64,000 bases of DNA from Acutalibacter muris (GCF_002201475.1 NZ_CP021422.1:496001-560000); one strand, 5' to 3'. Positions 46,100-54,227 are shown, counted from the stretch's first letter. A program made the numbers and translations. Notes: a model not told the origin generated them from the letters alone.

Positions 46100-46516
46100 A
46101 TGGACGAGGAGAGCGTAAAGCTGACGGTGTTCTTCGAGGGGCCCTTTTGGGTCGGCGTTTTCGAGCGCGTGTCAGAGGGAAAGCTGACCGTGTGCAAGGT
46201 CACCTTCGGGGCTGAGCCGAAGGACGGCGAGGTATGGGAGTTTATCCTAAAGAACTACCACCGGCTGAGCTTCAGCCCGGCGGTGGGGGCCCCGGCAAAG
46301 CGCGCCGCAGGCAGCCCCAAACGCAGGCAGCGCAGCGCCGGAAAGGAGCTGCGGGCCCCGGGTATTGGGACAAAGTCTCAGCAGGCGTTAAAGCTCCAGC
46401 AGGAGACAGCCAAAGACCAACGCCGGGAGCTTCGCAGAGAACGGCGGGAGGCCGGGAGAGACCGGCAGTTTGAGCTCCGGCAGGAAAAGCGCCGGGAGAA
46501 GCATAGAGGACATTAA
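46100..46516 (+). CDS. yjdF: YjdF family protein (DUF2992)
   Basis: 138 residues. The N-terminal domain (KLTVFFEGPFWVGVFERVSEGKLTVCKVTFGAEPKDGEVWEFILKNYHRLSFS) is the DUF2992 signature. The C-terminal half is a highly basic helix (KSQQALKLQQETAKDQRRELRRERRE), typical of the family and likely to bind RNA. The function is unknown; genes of this family are often under the yjdF riboswitch, as here. It ends at a perfect terminator. Confidence 0.93.
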   Translation: MDEESVKLTVFFEGPFWVGVFERVSEGKLTVCKVTFGAEPKDGEVWEFILKNYHRLSFSPAVGAPAKRAAGSPKRRQRSAGKELRAPGIGTKSQQALKLQQETAKDQRRELRRERREAGRDRQFELRQEKRREKHRGH

Positions 46517-46547
46517 AAGGGACCGTGCCAAAAGGCACGGTCCCTTT
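46516..46547. terminator. Bidirectional terminator, perfect 14-bp stem
   Basis: AAAGGGACCGTGCC (46516-46529), AAAA loop, GGCACGGTCCCTTT (46534-46547), between convergent yjdF and traX. Confidence 0.95.
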
Positions 46548-46553
46548 ACCTCG

Positions 46554-47291
46554 TCATGTCCACCGAAGGAGCCCCAGCGCCAATAAGTGCGCCGGATAGA
46601 ACACATAGAAGAACCACTTATGCACTGGCCTCCTGCTCCCGCCCTGTCCGTTATATAAAAACCGAAGCGCGAGTATGGGCAGCAGCACCCCCAGGTGGAA
46701 CCAGTTGTTTGCAAGTCCCCCCGCCAGGGCCATGCCCACGCAGGGCAGCAGGAACGTAAGGCCATAGGCTGTCCACATGGCCCGGGGCCGCTCCCGGTAC
46801 ACGTGCACGAACAGCACACCCAACACGTCCATCACCGGCCAGTCCCCGGGCAGAGACAGTATGCAGAGCCCGATTACGCACAGCACCTTCACCGGCTTTT
46901 TAAGCCTTTGGCTCTCCCAGACCCTTATGGCCGTAAGGCCCAGGAAAAGGGTGTAGGTCACGCCCTGGACGATGTTGAAGGCAAAGGGTATGGTGGGGTG
47001 GAGGAAGGGGAAATAGCCGAACTCAAAGTAGATGAACGGCCCCCAGGACGCCAGGGCGCAGAGTCCCAGGCGCAGCTGGTATTTTTTCACGTCCCGGGTG
47101 TATATGTAGCCCTGGCCCACGAAGAAAGCCATGGTCGGGCCGGTAAAACGCCCGATAAAGTGCATTATCTGGCCGAGAAGGGGGTGAATCGGGTCCACAA
47201 CTCCCCAGGCGATATGGTCGATGAGCATGGCGATTATGGCGACATACTTTATCTGGTTTCGATTGAGCCCTTTGCGGGCGGCATATGACAT
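46554..47291 (-). CDS. traX: TraX family membrane protein (probable acetyltransferase-like)
   Basis: 245 residues with seven or eight membrane segments. LNRNQIKYVAIIAMLIDHIAWG near the start is the TraX signature, with FTGPTMAFFVGQGYIYTRDVKKYQLRLGLCALAS and VFYPAHLLALGLL. TraX in F plasmid acetylates pilin, but chromosomal homologues are common in Clostridia and not linked to conjugation; no conjugation genes are near. Its start codon lies directly after a hairpin that encloses the ribosome binding site (47292-47322). Confidence 0.87.
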   Translation of the reverse strand: MSYAARKGLNRNQIKYVAIIAMLIDHIAWGVVDPIHPLLGQIMHFIGRFTGPTMAFFVGQGYIYTRDVKKYQLRLGLCALASWGPFIYFEFGYFPFLHPTIPFAFNIVQGVTYTLFLGLTAIRVWESQRLKKPVKVLCVIGLCILSLPGDWPVMDVLGVLFVHVYRERPRAMWTAYGLTFLLPCVGMALAGGLANNWFHLGVLLPILALRFLYNGQGGSRRPVHKWFFYVFYPAHLLALGLLRWT

Positions 47292-47322
47292 AAGGGCAGC
47301 TCCTTTACTGTAAGCTGCCCTT
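47292..47322 (-). promoter_or_regulatory. 5'-end hairpin enclosing the traX ribosome binding site
   Basis: On the minus strand AAGGGCAGCT (47313-47322) pairs perfectly with AGCTGCCCTT (47292-47301). The AAAGGAG ribosome binding site lies in the loop and the start of the stem, and the ATG follows directly. Since the promoter places the RNA start within a few bases of the hairpin, folding would limit ribosome access or protect the 5' end. Confidence 0.6.
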
Positions 47323-47323
47323 A

Positions 47324-47353
47324 ATTATATCTTAGAGATACATCGCCTGTCAA
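47324..47353 (-). promoter_or_regulatory. Promoter of traX
   Basis: Minus strand: -35 TTGACA (47348-47353), 18-bp spacer, -10 TATAAT (47324-47329). Confidence 0.8.
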
Positions 47354-47375
47354 TGTATATTTTCTTAAGAAAGTC

Positions 47376-47990
47376 TTAAGACTGGTCCCCGCTCCAGTCC
47401 ACGTCGTACTCCCGCTCCACGGTAAACTTTGTCATCTGCCCCGAGGTCATGTCAAAATTTAGATCGTACTTATATTCAAGGCCGTATTTCAGCCACATCA
47501 CCTCGTCCCCGGTCCAGTCGGGGTACATCTCCCCGGCCTTCTCCCGGGTGAGCTCCGTCACAGGGACCCCGTCGAACTCTATCTTCGAGAGTACCGCCGG
47601 ATCGTCCTCGCTGTGCATATAGAACTCGAGCCGGGCTATCACGGCTTCACCCAGAGGTATGGCCTCCTCCTCGGTGACAAAGGATATCTGGGCGAAGATG
47701 TTCTCATTAACATTGATGCTGCCGCCGGTATAGTAGGAATTGGGTTCCAGCTCCATATCGGGGTCCACGTCCACCCGCTCGTAATTCTCGTCCACCCAGC
47801 CTACGTTCATGCCCTGGTCCAGAAGGGTCTGCACGGTGGTCTCGCCCACACGTATTTCTGTGCCGTTGATCTTAATGGGCAGCAGCTTCTCCTGCTCCTT
47901 CTCGCTGCTGCTGCCGCTCTCCCCCGAACAGGCGGGGAGCAGCAGGACCAGCGCCAGCAGAAGGCAGATAATTTTAAGTACGTTCCTCAT
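47376..47990 (-). CDS. Lipoprotein of unknown function
   Basis: 204 residues. Signal peptide with lipobox LPAC (Cys21), then a Ser/Gly/Glu linker (SGESGSSSEKEQEK). The mature domain (about 38-200) starts LPIKINGTEIRVGETTVQTLLDQGMNVGW and looks like a beta-rich surface domain. Follows a membrane-protein gene after 22 bases, so the two share a transcript. Not recognised as a named family. Confidence 0.82.
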   Translation of the reverse strand: MRNVLKIICLLLALVLLLPACSGESGSSSEKEQEKLLPIKINGTEIRVGETTVQTLLDQGMNVGWVDENYERVDVDPDMELEPNSYYTGGSINVNENIFAQISFVTEEEAIPLGEAVIARLEFYMHSEDDPAVLSKIEFDGVPVTELTREKAGEMYPDWTGDEVMWLKYGLEYKYDLNFDMTSGQMTKFTVEREYDVDWSGDQS

Positions 47991-48012
47991 AGCTTTTTCT
48001 CTCCTCTAAGTT

Positions 48013-48705
48013 CTATTTTTCACCCCATAGGCTTTTCGCCTTGGGGCAGAATTTTTCAATAAGGGCCTGGGCCTCTCCTATCTGCTTCATGTTCTCCATA
48101 TACACCTTCGCGTTGGGATAGCTTGAGGCAAAGGCGGTGCCGTCTCTATAGCCGACAACGATGGACACCCCCATGCCTATGGTCTGGCGCACCCGGGTGC
48201 TGCCCATATTATAGCCTATCCGGCCGGTCTCCTCTATGACCTTCAGGCTTTCCATGTCCGAGACCCGGAACACATGGCAGCTGTCCCGGAAGTATATCCA
48301 GAATTCCGGGCCTATAATGAGCCTTGCGGGGTATTTGTCCGTGGTGCCGTTTGTAAAGTCCGCCCGGCCTGTTGGAGCCTGCTTTGCAAGGGCCTCCTGG
48401 TCGGAGGGCGAGAGCTTTGAAAGCGTCTGCTCGTACATCTGCCGGACCTTTTTCATAGAGGTGCTGCGGGTCTGTATCCAGAAGCACAGCCAGATAAACA
48501 GCGCGAAGCCTACGCCTATAAGCAGGTGCACCTTCATGACGTACTGCCACTCGTACCCAACGCCGAAGCCCAGCGCCACCATAGCGGCGACGCTTAAAGC
48601 CATCCATAGGGGCACCCGTTTCATCAGCCGCCGGTTAAAGGCCTTGAACCTGGGGGCATAGTCCTTCATCTCAGCGTCCAGCCACTGCCGGAGAGCCTCG
48701 TTCAT
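48013..48705 (-). CDS. Membrane protein of unknown function
   Basis: 230 residues from ATG 48703-48705, with GAGAGGA upstream; longer in-frame starts have none and cross the promoter. A charged cytoplasmic start (MNEALRQWLDAEMKDYAPRFKAFNRR) leads to two membrane helices (about 32-50 and 57-78), then a cytoplasmic domain with SLSKLSPSDQEALAKQ-like helix and a PH-like beta domain (ARLIIGPEFWIYFRDSCHVFRVSDMESLKV). It may be a PH-type membrane sensor; function unknown. Confidence 0.78.
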   Translation of the reverse strand: MNEALRQWLDAEMKDYAPRFKAFNRRLMKRVPLWMALSVAAMVALGFGVGYEWQYVMKVHLLIGVGFALFIWLCFWIQTRSTSMKKVRQMYEQTLSKLSPSDQEALAKQAPTGRADFTNGTTDKYPARLIIGPEFWIYFRDSCHVFRVSDMESLKVIEETGRIGYNMGSTRVRQTIGMGVSIVVGYRDGTAFASSYPNAKVYMENMKQIGEAQALIEKFCPKAKSLWGEK

Positions 48706-48741
48706 AATACCAGTCCTCTCAATTTTGTATATTGCGAAAAT

Positions 48742-48770
48742 ATTATATACCCGCGTATATAAATATGCAA
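48742..48770 (-). promoter_or_regulatory. Promoter of the membrane protein/lipoprotein pair
   Basis: Minus strand: -35 TTGCAT (48765-48770), 17-bp spacer, -10 TATAAT (48742-48747). Confidence 0.75.
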
Positions 48771-48789
48771 GCCCCGATTTTCTTTTGTC

Positions 48790-48818
48790 TTGACAAGCCC
48801 ACAGCCAGCGGATATAAT
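48790..48818 (+). promoter_or_regulatory. Consensus promoter of the DUF5054/GH123-like operon
   Basis: -35 TTGACA (48790-48795), 17-bp spacer, -10 TATAAT (48813-48818). It diverges from the membrane-protein promoter with only 19 bases between the -35 boxes. Confidence 0.85.
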
Positions 48819-48858
48819 CGTGGTAACCTGAAATAACCCACAAGGGGGAATAGCCGCA

Positions 48859-50856
48859 ATGAGCATTAAAAAAGTCATCGTAGTACATAAGACACACCTG
48901 GACATTGGCTTCACCGATTCCGCCGAAAACGTCCTGCATAAATATCTGGAAACCTTCATACCCGGGGCCGTAAGGACCGCCCGGGAGTGCAACAAAGACG
49001 GCAAAAGGAACTTTGTCTGGACCGTGGGCTCATACCTTATTGAGCGCTACTTAAAGGAGGGCAGCGACCCCGAAATGCTGGCAGAGGCCATCAAGAACGG
49101 CTTTATAGCCTGGCACGGTCTGCCCCTTACCACCCATACGGAGCTGATGGACGGTAAGCTCTTCGAGTATGGTCTGAGCATATCTAAAAGGCTTGACGAA
49201 CGCTTTGGCCGGCGCACCATAGCAGCCAAGATGACCGACGTGCCCAGCCACACTCACGCCATGGTTCCATATCTTGCGAAAGCCGGGATAAAGTACCTGC
49301 ATATCGGCATAAACGGCTCCTCCAAGCTTGTGAAGCTGCCGCCTCTTTGCCGGCTGCGCTATGGAGACGACGAGATAATTCTGGATTACGCGGCTCTTTA
49401 TGGCGCCTCCAGTGTCTGTGGGGAGTATGCCCTGGAGTTCGCCCACACCCCAGATAACAGCGGCCCTCCTTCGCCGGAGAGTGTGGCCGCCGAGATGGAG
49501 CGTCTCCGGGAGAAGTACCCCGGGGCGGAGATAGCCTCCGGGACCATGGACCAGTTCGCAGAGGTGGTGCTGGAACGCATAGACGAGCTGCCGGTAGTCA
49601 CCGAGGAGCTGGGGGACACCTGGATACACGGCGTGGCCACCGACCCGTATAAGACCGCCGCCTATTACGAGCTTCTGCGCCTGCGGGACCAGTGGGAGCG
49701 GGAGGAGCCTAAGGCTGTGGCTTCCCCGGCGTGGCGGGACTTCTGCGGGGGCCTTCTGATGGTATGCGAGCACTCCTGGGGCCGGGACGTGAAGCGCTGG
49801 CTCTCGGACTGGAAAAACTGGGAGAAGCAGGACTTCTATAAGGCCCGGGAGCGGGACCATATTACCGCCGAAGACGTGATGCCCGCCGGGGAGCTCCTTC
49901 GGGAGTTCACCCTGCATAACGAGCCCACCTTTGTCCAGGGGCTATGCTCCTATAAGCTTATGGAGGAGTCTTGGCTGGAGCAGAGGGGGTATATCCGTGA
50001 GGCTGTCACGGCACTGCCGGAGAAGTGGCGGCGCAGGGCCATAGAGAGGCTCGAAACCCTTCGCCCCGCAGGCCCTGGTGTGTGCGCGGAGCCCACTTCG
50101 GAGAGGAGCTTTGAAATTAGCGGGTACAAGGTGGAAGTGGATAATGACGGAACGGTGAAGGCAGGCGGAAACTGGCTGGGCAGGCTGGTATACGAGGTCT
50201 ACAGCGCCAGGACGGTGTTTGACAACCTTGAGAAGTACAACCGAGATCTGGAGCACACCCGGGTCTGGGCCGAGGGGGACTTCTCAAAGCCCGGCCTTGA
50301 CAGGGTGGAGGAGCTTCGGGACGAGGCCTTTGCCTACGAACTCCAGGGCGTGGAGCGGGAGGATAATACACTGCGGCTGTGGCTGAAGGCCCCGGAGCGT
50401 GCCGCCGAAAGGTACGGCGCGCCGCGGGCCGTGACGGTGGCGTACACCTTCGGGGAGAATATTGATGTAGAGCTTCGGTGGTTTGATAAGGACGAGAGCA
50501 GAATACCCGAGGGGCTGTTCTTCGGCTTCGGCTTGGGCTATGGAAAGGGGGAGCCTGTGCGCCTTGAGAAGCTGAGCTTGCCCATAGATCCCTATAACGT
50601 CCGGGAGGGCGGCAACCGCAAGCTCCACGCTTCGCCTGTAGTAGAGGGCGGCAGCGGCACGGTCAAGAGCCTGCACGCGCCCCTTCTGAGCGTGGGTGGC
50701 CGGCACCTATACGATGAAAACGAGGAGTACGGCAGGCCGGAGGACGGCATGTGGTATCTTCTTCACAATAACCGCTGGGGTACTAATTTCCCCCTGTGGT
50801 ATGGGGAAAACGCAAGATTTGAGTTCAAAATAAGCATAAACGGGGGCAGAAAATGA
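48859..50856 (+). CDS. DUF5054 protein, probable GH38-like glycoside hydrolase
   Basis: 665 residues, no signal peptide. The opening KVIVVHKTHLDIGFTDSAE has the HxDxGF metal-site pattern of alpha-mannosidase-type (GH38-like) enzymes, and VPSHTHAMVPYLAKAGIKYLHIGINGSS and TMDQFAEVV fit a deacetylase-like barrel. A helical bundle (about 330-390) and a C-terminal beta-sandwich (about 415-665) follow. GGGGG-rich ribosome site upstream. The family is uncharacterised; a role in glycan cleavage is inferred from fold and from the coupled GH123-like gene. Confidence 0.82.
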   Translation: MSIKKVIVVHKTHLDIGFTDSAENVLHKYLETFIPGAVRTARECNKDGKRNFVWTVGSYLIERYLKEGSDPEMLAEAIKNGFIAWHGLPLTTHTELMDGKLFEYGLSISKRLDERFGRRTIAAKMTDVPSHTHAMVPYLAKAGIKYLHIGINGSSKLVKLPPLCRLRYGDDEIILDYAALYGASSVCGEYALEFAHTPDNSGPPSPESVAAEMERLREKYPGAEIASGTMDQFAEVVLERIDELPVVTEELGDTWIHGVATDPYKTAAYYELLRLRDQWEREEPKAVASPAWRDFCGGLLMVCEHSWGRDVKRWLSDWKNWEKQDFYKARERDHITAEDVMPAGELLREFTLHNEPTFVQGLCSYKLMEESWLEQRGYIREAVTALPEKWRRRAIERLETLRPAGPGVCAEPTSERSFEISGYKVEVDNDGTVKAGGNWLGRLVYEVYSARTVFDNLEKYNRDLEHTRVWAEGDFSKPGLDRVEELRDEAFAYELQGVEREDNTLRLWLKAPERAAERYGAPRAVTVAYTFGENIDVELRWFDKDESRIPEGLFFGFGLGYGKGEPVRLEKLSLPIDPYNVREGGNRKLHASPVVEGGSGTVKSLHAPLLSVGGRHLYDENEEYGRPEDGMWYLLHNNRWGTNFPLWYGENARFEFKISINGGRK

Positions 50857-52463
50857 GTATTTCCGGCAGATTAGTCACTTCAATGTGCAAGGTTTTTCCC
50901 ACGAGAGAGCCCGGCCCGGTCCTGGGGGAGCTTTGCGCCCTTAGGGGCGAGAGCCTGTCGTTTCAGCTGGCCTACCGCTGGGAGGGGCCCTATAGAGCCT
51001 GGGGCAAGGTGGAGGTGGAGTCAAAGCTCCCTGTGCGGGTGCGGGAGGTGGGCTTAGTGCCCTGCGAATACCCCTGCCACCCCTGGCACGACGAGGGGTA
51101 TCTGGCCACAGAGCCGGGACTTTACCCGGATCTTCTCAGGGAGCCAAAGCGGTTTGGCATACCACTGGTAGCGGGCCAGTGGAGGAGCGTCTGGCTGGAC
51201 GTTAAGACAGAAGGTATCACGGCCGGAAAATACCCGGTAACTGTAAGGATAGTGGGAGAGGAGGGCGTGCTCTGTGAGGAGAGCGCCCCAGTGGAGATAC
51301 TGGATATGGAGCTGCCGAAGCTGCCCATACCCCATACCGAGTGGTTTCACAGCGACTGCCTGGCGGACTACTACGGCGCGGAGGTCTTCTCAGAGCGCTG
51401 GTGGGAGATAGTGGGGAACTTTGTGGAAACGGCGGCGGAGCATAGGTGCAATATGCTTCTGACCCCGGTGTTCACCCCGCCCTTAGATACGGCTGTAGGC
51501 GGCCAGCGCCGCACCGTCCAGCTTGTGGACGTTGAGGTTATGGGCGAGGGATATAGGTTCGGCTTTGAAAATTTCCGGCGCTGGGTGAAGCTGGCCCTGG
51601 ACCGGGGCATTGAGTATATCGAGATATCCCACCTTTTCAGCCAGTGGGGGGCAAAGGCCGCGCCCAAGGTCATGGGCACGGAGAAGGGCGAGTACAGGCA
51701 GCTCTTCGGCTGGGACACCGACGGCGGCGGGGAGGAGTATACCGGCTTTCTAAGGCAGTTTTTGCGGGCTCTGAAGCCGGTGCTTGAGGAGTTAGGTATA
51801 AGCGGGCGCACCTATTTCCACATCTCCGACGAGCCCTCTTTAGAGCATATGGACAGCTATAAGCGGGCCTTTGAGGGCGTGAAGGAGGAGCTGGCGGGCT
51901 ATAATATGATGGACGCGCTGTCAGAACGCACCTACTATGATATGGGCCTTGTACAGCAGCCGGTCTGCGCCATAGACCACCTGGAGAAGTTCCTAGCGGG
52001 CCGGCCGGAAAAGCTCTGGGGTTACTACTGCACCGGCCAGGCGGTGGACGTGCCCAACCGCTTCATTGTCCAGCCCGGGTCTCGGACCCGGATACTTGGG
52101 GCTCTGCTCTATAAGTATGAGCTTGCGGGGTTTTTGCAGTGGGGCTATAACTTCTATAACTCTCAGGTGTCTCTCTACCAGATTGATCCCTACCGCGTCA
52201 CCGACGCGGGCGGGGCCTTCCCCTCCGGCGACCCCTTCCTCGTCTACCCCGGCCCGGAGGGCAGGCCGGAGGAGTCCCAGCGGCTCCTGCTCATGGACGA
52301 GGCCATGTGTGACTACTGTGCCCTTTATGCCCTTGAGGGTCTTGTGGGCCGGGAGCGGGTCACGGAGCTTGTCGGGGAAATGACGTTTAAAAGCTACCCG
52401 GACGAGGCGGGGCTTTTGGAGGTGCGCAGACGGGTGAACGAGGAGATAAAGGCGAATATTTAA
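50853..52463 (+). CDS. DUF4091 / GH123-like glycoside hydrolase
   Basis: 536 residues, overlapping the DUF5054 gene by 4 bases (ATGA), so coupled. An N-terminal beta-sandwich (about 1-150) is followed by a TIM barrel with the adjacent pair Asp326-Glu327 in FHISDEPS, the arrangement used by GH123 N-acetyl-beta-galactosaminidases for substrate-assisted catalysis. FLQWGYNFYNS and the C-terminal DALSERTYYDMGL-type segments match DUF4091. No signal peptide, so it would act on imported glycans. The sugar is a guess; GalNAc or GlcNAc is most likely from mechanism. Confidence 0.83.
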   Translation: MSISGRLVTSMCKVFPTREPGPVLGELCALRGESLSFQLAYRWEGPYRAWGKVEVESKLPVRVREVGLVPCEYPCHPWHDEGYLATEPGLYPDLLREPKRFGIPLVAGQWRSVWLDVKTEGITAGKYPVTVRIVGEEGVLCEESAPVEILDMELPKLPIPHTEWFHSDCLADYYGAEVFSERWWEIVGNFVETAAEHRCNMLLTPVFTPPLDTAVGGQRRTVQLVDVEVMGEGYRFGFENFRRWVKLALDRGIEYIEISHLFSQWGAKAAPKVMGTEKGEYRQLFGWDTDGGGEEYTGFLRQFLRALKPVLEELGISGRTYFHISDEPSLEHMDSYKRAFEGVKEELAGYNMMDALSERTYYDMGLVQQPVCAIDHLEKFLAGRPEKLWGYYCTGQAVDVPNRFIVQPGSRTRILGALLYKYELAGFLQWGYNFYNSQVSLYQIDPYRVTDAGGAFPSGDPFLVYPGPEGRPEESQRLLLMDEAMCDYCALYALEGLVGRERVTELVGEMTFKSYPDEAGLLEVRRRVNEEIKANI

Positions 52464-52466
52464 AGA

Positions 52467-52495
52467 AGAAGCCCCCGGAGCTGCCGGGGGCTTCT
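52467..52495. terminator. Bidirectional terminator, 12-bp stem
   Basis: AGAAGCCCCCGG (52467-52478), AGCTG loop, CCGGGGGCTTCT (52484-52495), overlapping the stop of the convergent 66-residue gene. Confidence 0.92.
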
Positions 52496-52694
52496 ATTCG
52501 TCAATACCGCTGCCCCTCTCTCGGAGCACGGAGACCGCAGCCCTTTTGACCTCCTCAGAGACAGCTGTGCGGTGTATCTGCCTGAGATGCCCGTCGTCAT
52601 AGCGGCGGAACTCGGCCATATAGCACTCAATTATCTGCCGGCGCTCGGAGCCGGGAGCCTTTATGAAGCCTTTTAGTTTTGTGAAGAGTCCCAT
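52494..52694 (-). CDS. Small protein of unknown function (66 aa)
   Basis: Starts MGLFTKLKGFIKAPGSERRQ (ATG 52692-52694) with AAAGGAG 10 bases upstream. A basic amphipathic start, then helices (IIECYMAEFRRYDDGHLRQI, AVSEEVKRAAVSVLRERG). No membrane segment. Divergent from an XRE regulator, whose predicted operator covers its -35 box, so it is probably that regulator's target. Unrecognised. Confidence 0.7.
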   Translation of the reverse strand: MGLFTKLKGFIKAPGSERRQIIECYMAEFRRYDDGHLRQIHRTAVSEEVKRAAVSVLRERGSGIDE

Positions 52695-52745
52695 GGGGTT
52701 GCGTCTCCTTTCGAGGAAATCTGAGCCGCTTCGGCCACTGACGAC

Positions 52746-52774
52746 ATGATAGCACATAATTTTGTTTGTGTCAA
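52746..52774 (-). promoter_or_regulatory. Promoter of the 66-residue gene
   Basis: Minus strand: -35 TTGACA (52769-52774), 17-bp spacer, -10 TATCAT (52746-52751). Confidence 0.75.
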
Positions 52775-52796
52775 TAACAATATGTTACTTACACAA
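52766..52796. promoter_or_regulatory. 31-bp palindromic operator, likely bound by the XRE protein
   Basis: Arms TTGTGTCAATAACA (52766-52779) and TGTTACTTACACAA (52783-52796) match as inverted repeats at 12 of 14 positions around ATA. It covers the -35 box of the divergent gene, as expected of a repressor site. Confidence 0.65.
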
Positions 52797-52846
52797 GGTT
52801 TATTATGTGCTCCACCTACCCTAAAATCAATGGGGGAGGTGATTGC

Positions 52847-53074
52847 GTGAAACAGGAATACAAGGGCATGTACGAGCGGTTCGGGCTGAACGTGGTGTAC
52901 TACCGCAAAATGAAGCGCATGACCCAGCTGCAGCTGGCGGAACTTCTGGACATTGACAGAAGCCATATCAGCTCCATAGAGCTTGGCAACGTGGGCGTGT
53001 CCATGGATCTTATCTTCAAGATGTGCGAGGTTTTCGGCATCAAGCCAAAAGAACTTTTTGACTTCCGGGACTAG
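52847..53074 (+). CDS. Short XRE-family regulator (single HTH domain)
   Basis: 75 residues from GTG 52847, after GGGGGAGG (7 bases). The protein is one HTH_3 domain: FGLNVVYYRKMKRMTQLQLAELLDIDRSHISSIELGNVGVSMDLIFKMCEVFGIKPKELF. Phage-repressor-like, but no phage gene is near. Divergent from a 66-residue unknown gene with a shared palindromic operator. An upstream in-frame ATG at 52805 lacks a ribosome binding site. Confidence 0.9.
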   Translation: MKQEYKGMYERFGLNVVYYRKMKRMTQLQLAELLDIDRSHISSIELGNVGVSMDLIFKMCEVFGIKPKELFDFRD

Positions 53075-53095
53075 ACGGGAGTCCGCAAATTTCCC

Positions 53096-53124
53096 TTGAC
53101 TTTCCCGGCGTTTCGTGCTATATT
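53096..53124 (+). promoter_or_regulatory. Promoter of the rplU operon
   Basis: -35 TTGACT (53096-53101), 17-bp spacer, -10 TATATT (53119-53124). Confidence 0.8.
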
Positions 53125-53130
53125 ATATAA

Positions 53131-53207
53131 GCCGCATACTGCGGGCTTTTAAAGCGGCGCTTAAAGAGCGTCCGCCCGAGAGTAGCGAGACTATAATAAA
53201 GGCAGGA
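53131..53207 (+). promoter_or_regulatory. L21 leader (ribosomal protein autoregulatory RNA)
   Basis: The 80-base 5' UTR before rplU shows CCGCATACTGCGG, then GGCGC/GCGTCC-type pairing and GAGAGTAGCGAGACTATAATAAAGG. Its place and small size match the Firmicutes L21 leader, through which L21 represses its own operon. Assigned by context; details of the fold were not computed. Confidence 0.65.
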
Positions 53208-53213
53208 TAAGAA

Positions 53214-53522
53214 ATGTTTGCAGTGATCGAGACAGGCGGTAAGCAGTACAAGGTTCAGTACGGCGACGTTATCTATGTGGAGAAACTGGACGCAGAGGAG
53301 AACAGCACCGTTGAGTTCCCGGTGGTGGCTGTCTTCGGCGAGGGGGAGCCCAAGGTGGGCGCGCCCTATGTGGAGGGCGCCACGGTTACCGGTAAAGTGG
53401 TAAAGAACGGCAAGGCAAAGAAGATAACCGTCTTCACCTATAAGCCCAAGAAGAACTCCAAGCGGAAGATGGGTCATCGCCAGCCCTATACCAAGATACA
53501 GATCGAGGCCGTGAAGGCCTGA
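53214..53522 (+). CDS. rplU: Ribosomal protein bL21
   Basis: 102 residues, full length: [90 protein letters not shown] protein of the large ribosomal subunit near the exit tunnel. First gene of the rplU-prp-rpmA operon; its stop overlaps the start of prp by one base. Confidence 0.99.
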   Translation: MFAVIETGGKQYKVQYGDVIYVEKLDAEENSTVEFPVVAVFGEGEPKVGAPYVEGATVTGKVVKNGKAKKITVFTYKPKKNSKRKMGHRQPYTKIQIEAVKA

Positions 53523-53839
53523 TGATCGAAGTGGGTTTCCTCACCCACACCGGAGGCCTGCTGGGCTTTCATATCACCGGCCACGCCGGTGGAGCGGCCG
53601 GCACGGACATAGTGTGCGCGGCGGTTTCCTCTGCGGCGTACCTTGTGGCAAATACCGTCACCGATGTGATGGGCGCGGTTCCAAGGGAGCTGACGGCTGA
53701 AGAAGGGGATATGCTTCTGCGGCTCTCGCCGGAGGACGTGCCAAAGTGCCGGACGGTGCTCCTGGGGCTCAGGCTGCACCTTACAGGGCTTGAGGAACAG
53801 TATCCGGAGGATATCCGGGTGAGCTATATGGAAATTTGA
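53522..53839 (+). CDS. prp: Ribosomal-processing cysteine protease Prp
   Basis: 105 residues with the catalytic pair His21 (GHAG) and Cys32 (TDIVCAAVS). Prp (YsxB) removes the N-terminal extension of ribosomal protein L27 in Firmicutes and related bacteria. It sits between rplU and rpmA in the usual order and is translated by coupling (TGATG). The substrate extension is present in the next gene. Confidence 0.97.
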   Translation: MIEVGFLTHTGGLLGFHITGHAGGAAGTDIVCAAVSSAAYLVANTVTDVMGAVPRELTAEEGDMLLRLSPEDVPKCRTVLLGLRLHLTGLEEQYPEDIRVSYMEI

Positions 53840-53877
53840 GAGCATCTATAACAATAATCGAAAGGAAGGCTTTTATT

Positions 53878-54156
53878 ATGCTGAAAATCAATATCCAGCT
53901 TTTCGCCCATAAAAAGGGCATGGGCTCCACAAAGAACGGCCGCGACTCCGAGTCTAAGCGCCTGGGCGTAAAGCGCGCCGACGGCCAGTTCGTGCTGGCG
54001 GGGAACATCCTTGTCAAGCAGCGCGGCACCAAGATCCATCCCGGCACCAACGTGGGCAGGGGCAAGGACGACACCCTGTTCGCCATGGTGGACGGCAAGG
54101 TGCGCTTCGAGCGCATGGGCGCGGACCGCAAGAAGGTCAGCGTCTACGCCGAGTAA
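53878..54156 (+). CDS. rpmA: Ribosomal protein bL27 with cleavable N-terminal extension
   Basis: 92 residues from ATG 53878 (AAAGGAAGG upstream). The start [24 protein letters not shown] shows the extension cut by Prp after Ala10, exposing the mature N-terminus that reaches the peptidyl-transferase centre. The rest ([31 protein letters not shown]) is standard. A terminator follows, so rpmA ends the ribosomal operon. Confidence 0.98.
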   Translation: MLKINIQLFAHKKGMGSTKNGRDSESKRLGVKRADGQFVLAGNILVKQRGTKIHPGTNVGRGKDDTLFAMVDGKVRFERMGADRKKVSVYAE

Positions 54157-54174
54157 GCAGGGTTCTGAAGGTAG

Positions 54175-54206
54175 AAAAAGCCTCTTCGCGGTGAAGGGGC
54201 TTTTTT
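54175..54206 (+). terminator. Terminator of the rplU-prp-rpmA operon
   Basis: AAAAAGCCTCTTC (54175-54187) pairs with GAAGGGGCTTTTT (54193-54205), ending in TTTTTT. Confidence 0.88.
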
Positions 54207-54227
54207 GTAATAGGGGGGAGGAATACT

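Noticed and set aside
46554..47291. TraX as a sign of a conjugative element
   Set aside because: No other transfer, relaxase or integrase genes in the window; chromosomal TraX homologues are common in Clostridia.
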